5,533 bases of DNA. Origin: Alphaproteobacteria bacterium. GTDB lineage: Bacteria; Pseudomonadota; Alphaproteobacteria; JAAXGF01. Below are positions 1-5,533 of the stretch, piece by piece. Both the position numbers and the translations under genes were made by a program. The DNA is taken from contig JAAXGF010000114.1 of NCBI GenBank assembly GCA_012267605.1, positions 1 through 5,533 of the forward strand, given 5' to 3'. The notes under the pieces were generated by a model. The model did not search any database and was not told the DNA's origin. It saw nothing but the letters and a program-made list of their open reading frames with translations. The stretch's first letter is position 1; every line of letters begins with the position of its first letter.

Positions 1-15
1 GAGGCACCTGGGCAG

Positions 16-2040
16 TTACGATTCCTCAGCCTTAGCGAAGTCACCCGTTGCGACCAAAACGACCGCGAGGCGATGATGTACCTCGGCCGAATTGGGCACC
101 AATGACACCAGCCGCCGGAAAGAACCGACGGCGCTACTCGCCTGGCCACTTGCGGCTTGGGCGCGGCCAAGGGCATCCACGGCTTTTGGGTCGTCATGCG
201 CGATACTGTCAAGTTCACGGGCAACGGCCAAAGCCCTGTCGGCTCTGCGCAGGCGGATAAACAAATTAACCAGACGAATTCGCGGCGGCACCGCGTTTGG
301 GTGCGCGTTGCCAGCCCTCTCCAGCCACTCGATTGCCTCCTCATTTTCGCCTTGTGACAGTGCGAGTTGGGCCAACGCATTTAGAGCTGACAAATTGTTA
401 GGGTCGCGATCTAGTATTGAATTGAAGCGTACCTTCGCTGCATCGAATTTGCCCTCGAATCGGTCGATTTGACCCAAATTCATATCGGCCGGGAAATAAT
501 CTGCGTCAACCTCTAATGCCTTCTCGAATAACGTTCGAGCCTCGTCATAATTCTTCAGACCCAATGTTGCAGCACCCATAAGGTTCAGAAAGAGCGGGTT
601 TTCAGGTGCTGCCGACCGCAACTTTTCCGCCGCACTGAAGGCGGCATCAAAATCCTTATTCCGCAAATGAGTTAGCGTAAGCAGGATGCCCGCCTGACTT
701 GCGCTCGGGTCAAGCTCCATGACCGACTCAAGATCTTCAATCGCTTTTCCGGGCTCACCTTTAGCAATATGGCCAAGAGCAAGTTGCGTACGAACCGCGC
801 TTTCCTCTGGTGCCACTTCAACCGCCCGCTGAAAATACTCGGTCCCTTTCGCATACTCACCAACTTGCATGTACGCGCTGCCAAGAAGCGAGAGAAATTG
901 TACGTCGGCAGCACCTTTGTCCAAGGCGGGCTCAAGAACCTCAATGGCCTTCTGCGGTTGATTCTTCCGCATCTTCGTCGCGGCCATCAGTTTTGTTGCA
1001 GCAAGGTGTTCAGGGATAGCGCTTTGAAACGTGTTTAATCTTTCCTCCGCTTGTTCATATTCACCGGCAACGAAATGCAGCGCGCCAAGCAAAAAATTGC
1101 TCGGCAAATGAGCATCAAGCAAGCCACCCTGCGCGATTAGGCGATCTTTCGCCTCAGTGAAATTTTTTTGTCTCGCGTCCGCAAGAGCCATCAAATAGTT
1201 CGCCAACGGATGTTTCGGAAAACTGGCGAGGGCTTTTCGCAAATCGACTTTCGCTTCATCATTGCGGTCGAGATCAATCAATACGGCAGAACGTCCCAAG
1301 AGTGCGGCAAACGAATCATCCGAAATATCGAGAGCTTGCGAAAACAGTTTGAGCGCGGCGTCCATATCACGGTTGAGACGGCGGAGCTCGCCCTTAACCG
1401 TTAATGCCTCGACTGACTGAGGATCGAACGAAAGATCAAGATCAATCTCTTTCTCGGCCGCCTCCAATTCTTGCTGAGCGACCAGCACTCGCGCCAGCCC
1501 AACCCGAATGAGTGTGTTATCCGGACGCAACTCCGCCGCTTGCCGAATAAGCTTTGCAGCCGATTCCGTGTTACCTAATCCAAGATGGGCTTGGCCATGA
1601 GCCAGCATAATGTCGGCCTTCACTGGCGCTGAAAATCCTTGGTCCGAAATGTTGTCAAGCACCTCGTGAAACTTGCCCCGGAGCAAATAGGCTCGCGCCA
1701 AGGGCACGATATATCGTTCGGGATCCAACCCCCGCTCCTGAACTTTGGTCAGTTCCTTCTCCGCCGAAGGCCCATTCTTCACGCGGACATAGATTTCACC
1801 GAGAAGTAAGCGGGCCGAAACATGATCGGGATCGCTTTGCAGTGCATTCTTAAGCTCGATGATTGCGGACTCGACATCACCGTTTTCGACAAATTCCTGA
1901 GCTTTCTCGAAGTATTGATCGGAAATTTCAGTATTATTAACCGCATGAAGTGGCCGAGCACCGAAGACCAAAATAACAACGATTAGTAGGGTCATCGCCG
2001 CGGAAACTAAAGGGGTATCAAAAAATGATCTCATCGTCAC
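16..2040 (-). CDS. prsT: PrsT, TPR-repeat protein of the PEP-CTERM system, apparently truncated
   Basis: A 674-residue exported tetratricopeptide-repeat protein. The signal peptide has Arg4, a hydrophobic core at about 11-27 (LVSAAMTLLIVVILVFG) and a likely signal peptidase I site after LHA (residue 33). From about residue 40 to the end it is tandem 34-residue TPRs, for example YFEKAQEFVENGDVESAIIE and DYFPADMNLGQIDRFEGKFD. The family is annotated as a putative lipoprotein, but this product has no lipobox cysteine and no cysteine at all. It is identified as PrsT by its repeat architecture, its place after prsK-prsR and its signal peptide; its molecular role in PEP-CTERM or polysaccharide export is not established. 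Family members are, from memory, around 900 residues. This one ends with GDFAKAEES and TAA at 16-18, in the second helix of a TPR. A C-terminal fragment may lie beyond the left edge. The start is chosen from the AAGGAG site; ATG 2034 is the alternative. Confidence 0.85.
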   Translation of the reverse strand: MTMRSFFDTPLVSAAMTLLIVVILVFGARPLHAVNNTEISDQYFEKAQEFVENGDVESAIIELKNALQSDPDHVSARLLLGEIYVRVKNGPSAEKELTKVQERGLDPERYIVPLARAYLLRGKFHEVLDNISDQGFSAPVKADIMLAHGQAHLGLGNTESAAKLIRQAAELRPDNTLIRVGLARVLVAQQELEAAEKEIDLDLSFDPQSVEALTVKGELRRLNRDMDAALKLFSQALDISDDSFAALLGRSAVLIDLDRNDEAKVDLRKALASFPKHPLANYLMALADARQKNFTEAKDRLIAQGGLLDAHLPSNFLLGALHFVAGEYEQAEERLNTFQSAIPEHLAATKLMAATKMRKNQPQKAIEVLEPALDKGAADVQFLSLLGSAYMQVGEYAKGTEYFQRAVEVAPEESAVRTQLALGHIAKGEPGKAIEDLESVMELDPSASQAGILLTLTHLRNKDFDAAFSAAEKLRSAAPENPLFLNLMGAATLGLKNYDEARTLFEKALEVDADYFPADMNLGQIDRFEGKFDAAKVRFNSILDRDPNNLSALNALAQLALSQGENEEAIEWLERAGNAHPNAVPPRIRLVNLFIRLRRADRALAVARELDSIAHDDPKAVDALGRAQAASGQASSAVGSFRRLVSLVPNSAEVHHRLAVVLVATGDFAKAEES

Positions 2041-2046
2041 CCGATG

Positions 2047-2052
2047 CTCCTT
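2047..2052 (-). promoter_or_regulatory. Ribosome binding site AAGGAG of prsT
   Basis: AAGGAG lies 6 bases before GTG 2040-2038 and 12 bases before ATG 2034-2032. It rules out the longer frame from TTG 2067, which would place this site inside the coding sequence. Spacing favours GTG and codon preference favours ATG. The two products differ by only two residues. Confidence 0.75.
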
Positions 2053-2097
2053 GCTGAGCAGTACCAAATCTTACCGGTAGTCAATTTTATTTCTACC

Positions 2098-2127
2098 ATT
2101 TTACAACAAGCTTCTCAACCAAACCAA
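2098..2127 (-). promoter_or_regulatory. Weak candidate sigma-70 promoter upstream of prsT
   Basis: In the 95-bp prsR-prsT gap, TTGGTT (2127-2122) and TAAAAT (2103-2098) are separated by 18 bases on the minus strand. The -10 fits well and the -35 poorly. The surrounding gap is A/T-rich and shows no stem-loop plus T-run terminator, so prsT may simply be co-transcribed from prsK. No GG-N10-GC sigma-54 signature occurs on the coding strand of this gap. Confidence 0.2.
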
Positions 2128-2135
2128 TATCAGTG

Positions 2136-3491
2136 TTAGACCTTGATGTCGTGATAACGCAGCAAGTCGTACAAAGTCGGCCGGCTTACCCCGAGCAGCT
2201 TGGCCGCACGCGAAATGTTTGTATCAGACTGGGCAAGCGCCCGCCTAAGCGCGTGGCGCTCAGCCAGTTCGCGAACAATCTTGAGGTTGACCGGTTCCGA
2301 TTTTACTTCGGCCGGCGCGAGGTCGAGATCTTTGGCGTTCAACCGGTTGCCTTCGCACATAATTACCGCCCTCTTCATCCGATTTTCGAGTTCTCGCACA
2401 TTCCCCGGCCACGAATGCTGCTCGATCGAGGCGATCGCGTCATTGCTCAGCCCGCGGATTGAGCGGTTATGCTCGCGGCTAAATTTGCTCAGAAAGTTTC
2501 GTGCCAACAATACGGAATCGTCGTCGCGGTCGCGTAGTGGCGGAATTTTTACGACCAGCTCGCTCAGGCGGTAATATAAATCCTCGCGAAAACTTCCCTT
2601 CTGAATTAATTCTGGCAAATCCTGGTGTGTGGCACAAACAACACGCACGTTTACGGGAATCTCCTGTCTGCCACCGATGCGTTCCAGTACGCGCTCCTGC
2701 AAGAAGCGCAACAATTTGACCTGCAATGAAAGGGGCAGATCGCCGATTTCGTCCAGAAACAACGTACCTCCGTCAGCGAGCTCGATCTTTCCCTTGGTTT
2801 GCTTGACCGCACCGGTGAACGCGCCGCGTTCGTACCCGAAGAGCTCGCTTTCGAGCAAATTTTCCGGAATCGCGGCGCAGTTGATCGCGACAAAACGCTT
2901 TGCTGACCTTTGACCCATTTCGTGTAATGCGCGGGCGAGTAGTTCCTTTCCAGTTCCGCTTTCGCCAAGCAACAGCACGCTGACATCCGAGAGAGCCACC
3001 TTCTCAACCACTTGACAAATCTTGACCATCTCTGGGCTGGACGTGATTACGCCGCGTAACGGCGCGCCAGTTTCTCCGCGAACCAAGCGTTGGTTTTCCA
3101 GCTCGAGTTCGGAGAGATGAAAGGCTCGATCGATGATGAGGCAAAGGACCTCTGCTTCGATCGGCTTCAAATAAAAGTCGTACGCACCGAGTCCAATGGC
3201 ACGAACCGCATTCTTCCGATCCTCATTGCCGGTTACGACAATTACTTTGGCGTGGGGGTTGGCCGATAAAATCTCCTCAAGCACCGCCAACCCTTCGCTA
3301 GCACCGTCGACATCCGGTGGCAAACCGAGGTCCAGGGTCACTACGGCGGGCTCTTCAGAGCGAACATGGGCCATCGCCTCTTCGCGATCGGAAGCGAGTA
3401 GCACATCGTAGTTCTCGAAACTCCACCGTAACTGACGTTGAAGTCCCGGATCGTCCTCGACCACCAACAGCTTACGCGGGGCTTTAGTCAT
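2136..3491 (-). CDS. prsR: PrsR, sigma-54-dependent response regulator of the PEP-CTERM system
   Basis: Intact 451-residue NtrC-type transcription activator, close to the usual length of the PEP-CTERM-box response regulator family. The receiver domain (about 1-125) has the acidic patch EDD at 12-14, phospho-acceptor Asp54 in TLDLGLPP, Thr87 and Lys109. The segment after Asp54 is extended (PPDVDGASEGL), which I recall as typical of PrsR. The AAA+ domain (about 147-380) has Walker A GESGTGKE at 176-183, the sigma-54 contact loop GAFTGA at 223-228, Walker B GGTLFLDE at 241-248 and WPGNVREL at 361-368. A Fis-type helix-turn-helix (NISRAAKLLGVSRPTLYDLL, 425-444) ends the protein. The frame extends 47 codons further upstream, but that stretch lies inside prsK and lacks receiver character; ATG 3491 puts KLLVVEDD at the normal distance. 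The family is thought to activate RpoN-dependent PEP-CTERM genes; direct targets here are inference. Confidence 0.96.
   Translation of the reverse strand: MTKAPRKLLVVEDDPGLQRQLRWSFENYDVLLASDREEAMAHVRSEEPAVVTLDLGLPPDVDGASEGLAVLEEILSANPHAKVIVVTGNEDRKNAVRAIGLGAYDFYLKPIEAEVLCLIIDRAFHLSELELENQRLVRGETGAPLRGVITSSPEMVKICQVVEKVALSDVSVLLLGESGTGKELLARALHEMGQRSAKRFVAINCAAIPENLLESELFGYERGAFTGAVKQTKGKIELADGGTLFLDEIGDLPLSLQVKLLRFLQERVLERIGGRQEIPVNVRVVCATHQDLPELIQKGSFREDLYYRLSELVVKIPPLRDRDDDSVLLARNFLSKFSREHNRSIRGLSNDAIASIEQHSWPGNVRELENRMKRAVIMCEGNRLNAKDLDLAPAEVKSEPVNLKIVRELAERHALRRALAQSDTNISRAAKLLGVSRPTLYDLLRYHDIKV
3488..3491 (-). promoter_or_regulatory. ATGA stop/start overlap coupling prsK and prsR
   Basis: The prsK stop TGA (3490-3488) and the prsR start ATG (3491-3489) share bases as ATGA. 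The only purine-rich run upstream of prsR, a GAGG about 15 bases away, is too distant to be a good ribosome site. Termination-reinitiation is therefore the likely way prsR is translated. It follows that a prsK frameshift, which stops ribosomes at 4489, roughly 1 kb earlier, could lower PrsR output. Confidence 0.7.
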
Positions 3492-4717
3492 CCGAAAATC
3501 GCTTTGCCTCGCCGATTTGCCTCGAGTTGCGAGGACCCGACGATTGGCAGAGCAAGCCGCATCGTCGTTCCATGACCGGGCGTACTGGTTACGTCCAACC
3601 TTCCGCCGTACTCGCGCGCATACTCGCGGCATTCGTAAACCCCGATGCCGTAACCGCCCTCCTTGGTCGAACGAAATGGTCGAAACAATTCGTCTCGAAT
3701 AAACGCGCCGTCCATGCCCGGTCCGTTATCTTCTACCTCGACGATCGCTTCGCCGCGATATTGCGTCAAACGCACCTCGACAAATCCACTGTTTTCGATC
3801 GCTTCGATCGCGTTTTGCACTAAGTGTCCGATAATGGCGCCGATGCGATCTCCCTCCGCCGCAACCGTTGCACTGTCAATATCGGTCGCAAAGGTCAAAG
3901 ATTTCGCAGACACTGATTTATCCGAAACGATTTTGTACAGCATGGGCACCAGGTCTACAACCGGTTGCGGTCCCTTGCGCGTACGATCCGTGGAAAGTTT
4001 AGTCAACAACCGGTTCATTTTATTTACTGAATCCTCGACAGTTCGAATCATATCTTCATGAAAATCTGGGTTGTCCCTATGTTTGGAAACGTTTTTGACC
4101 ATCAACGATAGTTGGCTGACAAGATTTTTTATATCATGCATGACAAAGGCGAATCGTCGGTTAAAGGCCTCAAATTGGCGGGCTTCCGTCAGTGCGCGGG
4201 TCGCCTGCTGTTCCGCTAGATAGCTGGCAATCTGGCGTCCGCCCGTCTTGAGCAAATCATAATCTTCCCAATTCAGCGCTCGCGCCGCCCGGGGTCGACC
4301 GAGTATCAGGAATCCGGTGAGGTGATCATGGTGCAAGAGTGGCACAACGAGCCAGGCTCGATCGATCCGGTCGATCCAATCCTGGATGTCCAAGCCGGAA
4401 TATGCGTCTGGGCTTTCCCGGTATTCCTCTAGATTGATGATCATTTTTCGTTCGTCGAGAAACCGAGCCAACCTACCGTCAGGAGGCTCTATTCCTGACG
4501 ACTTAGGAAAGTTCCACGCAGCGACGAGAGACAGTCGGCCAGGTTCATGGCATGCCCACAATCCGCCATCTGGGATATCAAAGATATCAGCCACGGCTTG
4601 GATCGCGCGAATTTGCAAGGTCGCGTTCCGATCGGTTGACGAAAGCGTACGAATGAAACGGAGCCATTCCTCCCGGTAATCATACTTATAGTTGAAGAAA
4701 TGCTTGCTGAAGAAAAT
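3488..4717 (-). CDS. prsK: PrsK C-terminal part: GAF-like and histidine kinase domains
   Basis: Cytoplasmic catalytic half of PrsK, in a different frame from the membrane half. From about 4717 the frame reads IFFSKHFFNYKYDYREEW, the linker expected straight after the last helix. A GAF-like sensory domain follows (about 4620-4200; GGLWACHE, LVAAWNFP, VVPLLHHDHLTGFLILGR). The kinase core has an HDIKN H-box with the presumed phospho-accepting His at 4136-4138, an N box (LVQNAIEAIE), a G1 box (VEDNGPGMD), an F box (FRPFRSTKEGG) and a G2 box (GGYGIGVYECREYAREYGG). All main ATP-binding motifs are intact. The earliest start codon the frame offers in this stretch is a TTG at 4618, inside the GAF-like region and without a convincing ribosome site, so this part probably depends on being joined to the upstream half. 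The stop TGA at 3488-3490 overlaps the prsR start. Expected partner: PrsR. Confidence 0.88.
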   Translation of the reverse strand: MFFSKHFFNYKYDYREEWLRFIRTLSSTDRNATLQIRAIQAVADIFDIPDGGLWACHEPGRLSLVAAWNFPKSSGIEPPDGRLARFLDERKMIINLEEYRESPDAYSGLDIQDWIDRIDRAWLVVPLLHHDHLTGFLILGRPRAARALNWEDYDLLKTGGRQIASYLAEQQATRALTEARQFEAFNRRFAFVMHDIKNLVSQLSLMVKNVSKHRDNPDFHEDMIRTVEDSVNKMNRLLTKLSTDRTRKGPQPVVDLVPMLYKIVSDKSVSAKSLTFATDIDSATVAAEGDRIGAIIGHLVQNAIEAIENSGFVEVRLTQYRGEAIVEVEDNGPGMDGAFIRDELFRPFRSTKEGGYGIGVYECREYAREYGGRLDVTSTPGHGTTMRLALPIVGSSQLEANRRGKAIFG

Positions 4718-5533
4718 TCTAGCGCTGCACGGAAACGCCCGGAAAACAGAACCACCAGCAACAACACTGCGGCGCTAAACAACGCAATGACCTGCAGCGC
4801 CGTACCCCATTGTCCACCGAATTCGCGCAAGTAGAACGCGGCAGCGGCCATGACCAGAAGATAGATTCCCGATCCCATAAACGCGGTCGTGTGGAAGACA
4901 GCGCGCCGCGACACGAAGACGTCGATCGACCACTCGGAGTTGCGCGCCGCAGAAATCGCGAGCAAGGGAACAACCAACGCATTCGGCGCGCCGCGTGCCT
5001 CAAGCATCGGATAGCTAAGATGGTCAAACAATAGTGAATCAGAATAAAGGTAGAAATCGTATGCGAAGATCGCGCCAATCCCAAGACAGAGATATTTAAT
5101 TTCCCAGCGGCGATCTTGATGAGTGTTCCGATACAAATTTTCGACAAGCGCCAGGCCAATGATGGAGATGCCCAGACTCCCCAACAATCTCAAATCCGTT
5201 GATTCCCCAATAATTGCGGGACTGATCCTGATGAGGGGTAATAGCTCGCTGGCAAGCACCACAATGCAAAACACCACCAGGGCGACACTGGACCAGCGCC
5301 GGATGGCGGGTCGTCCGTCTCTGCGTACGACCAGAGCCACGACAACCGAAAGAAATATCAACCAGGCGCTGCTTCGAAGAACCTCGAAAACGCGAAAAAA
5401 CGTCCCGGTCGGATTCTGCACCCAAAATCCGTATGCCATGACCGCTGCCCAGACCACAGTCGTGACTGAAGCGGCGATAAGATACACCCCCGCTCCTCGG
5501 CCCTTCCATCCGGAGACCTCTAAATACTCTGAT
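4489..5533 (-). CDS. prsK: PrsK N-terminal membrane-domain part (5' partial, frameshifted)
   Basis: Sensor half of the PEP-CTERM-associated histidine kinase PrsK. The frame is open to the right edge (first full codon TCA at 5532-5530), so the GTG at 5487-5485 is probably internal. The residues before it (WKGRGAG) look like the loop after a first helix lying outside the window. About eight hydrophobic segments are visible, starting with YLIAASVTTVVWAAVMAYGF and ending with VIALFSAAVLLLVVLF. Hallmarks I associate with PrsK include NLYRNT, IKYLCLG, AYDFYLYSD, ALVVPLLAISAARN and FVSRRAVFHT. The genuine sequence ends near RFRAAL at about 4720. The remaining roughly 77 codons to the stop at 4489-4491 are out of frame: they read as low-complexity Ser/Arg/Cys-rich protein, while the adjacent frame encodes the expected kinase continuation. 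Family and membrane role are well supported. Whether the break is biological or a sequencing error cannot be told from one sequence. Confidence 0.87.
   Translation of the reverse strand, partial: SEYLEVSGWKGRGAGVYLIAASVTTVVWAAVMAYGFWVQNPTGTFFRVFEVLRSSAWLIFLSVVVALVVRRDGRPAIRRWSSVALVVFCIVVLASELLPLIRISPAIIGESTDLRLLGSLGISIIGLALVENLYRNTHQDRRWEIKYLCLGIGAIFAYDFYLYSDSLLFDHLSYPMLEARGAPNALVVPLLAISAARNSEWSIDVFVSRRAVFHTTAFMGSGIYLLVMAAAAFYLREFGGQWGTALQVIALFSAAVLLLVVLFSGRFRAALEFSSASISSTISMITGRNGSVSFVRFRQPIGTRPCKFARSKPWLISLISQMADCGHAMNLADCLSSLRGTFLSRQE
4715..4722 (-). other. Frame break inside prsK (apparent 1-base loss)
   Basis: Minus-strand CTAGAATT. Upstream frame: CGT GCA GCG CTA GAA TTT, giving RAALEF. 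Downstream frame: AGA ATT TTC TTC, giving RIFFSKHFF. Adding one base between CTA and GA gives a continuous RFRAALRIFFSKHFF, as expected at the membrane-to-GAF junction. A -1 ribosomal slip here would also join the frames, one residue shorter. However, the site (A TTT TCT) is not a canonical X XXY YYZ heptamer, so a lost base, real or from sequencing, is the simpler reading. Confidence 0.85.

Noticed and set aside
92..472. Plus-strand open frame of 126 codons, with overlapping ones at 48-260 and 157-357
   Set aside because: Antisense to prsT; Ser/Arg/Ala-rich composition without motifs, and the minus-strand TPR repeats explain the sequence.
2072..2079. Palindrome TACCGGTA as an operator or terminator stem
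   Set aside because: Only 8 bp, with no loop, no T-run and no second copy seen; expected by chance.
2133..2574. Plus-strand open frames (2133-2462 and 2200-2574)
   Set aside because: Antisense to the AAA+ and helix-turn-helix region of prsR, whose conserved motifs account for the sequence.
3527..4061. Plus-strand open frames (3527-3823 and 3663-4061)
   Set aside because: Antisense to the kinase core of prsK; no start context or recognisable motif.
4710..4722. Programmed -1 ribosomal frameshift joining the two prsK halves
   Set aside because: The frames are offset in the right direction, but A TTT TCT is not a canonical slippery heptamer, and adding one base gives a better match to the expected linker.
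4719..5159. Minus-strand 146-codon open frame
   Set aside because: Third-frame shadow of the prsK membrane domain, rich in Arg, Cys and Trp; its stop codon TAG merely coincides with the frame-break site.

Overview
The window holds one minus-strand gene cluster, read right to left. It is the PEP-CTERM/exosortase-associated regulatory trio prsK (membrane sensor histidine kinase), prsR (sigma-54-dependent response regulator) and prsT (TPR-repeat protein). Nothing on the plus strand looks like a gene; its open frames are antisense shadows. I recognised the families from their motifs, not from a database search. The trio is known from Gram-negative bacteria, mostly proteobacteria, that make exopolysaccharide and sort PEP-CTERM proteins to the surface with exosortase. 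The base composition is moderate, about half G+C by eye. I cannot name a genus.

Layout: prsK fills 3488-5533 and runs off the right edge, so its true start and probably its first membrane helix are outside the window. Its reading frame is broken at about 4715-4722. The membrane-domain half lies in one frame and the GAF plus histidine-kinase half in another, and adding one base rejoins them. prsR (2136-3491) is intact and overlaps the end of prsK through an ATGA junction. After a 95-bp gap comes prsT (16-2040). It has a signal peptide and tandem TPRs, but it stops in the middle of a repeat, well short of the usual family length. The last 15 bases do not restore the repeat in any frame.

Expected working model (family knowledge plus inference): PrsK senses a signal at the inner membrane and phosphorylates PrsR at Asp54. 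PrsR then activates RpoN-dependent promoters of PEP-CTERM and exopolysaccharide genes. PrsT is a periplasmic TPR protein of unproven role in export or assembly. No exosortase, PEP-CTERM substrate or polysaccharide enzyme is present here; they would be expected in the flanks.

The system is known rather than new. The points worth checking are the prsK frame break, the abrupt end of prsT, and a PrsT signal peptide without a lipobox cysteine in a family named as lipoproteins. Two disruptions in one operon suggest either a decaying module or indel errors in the assembly.
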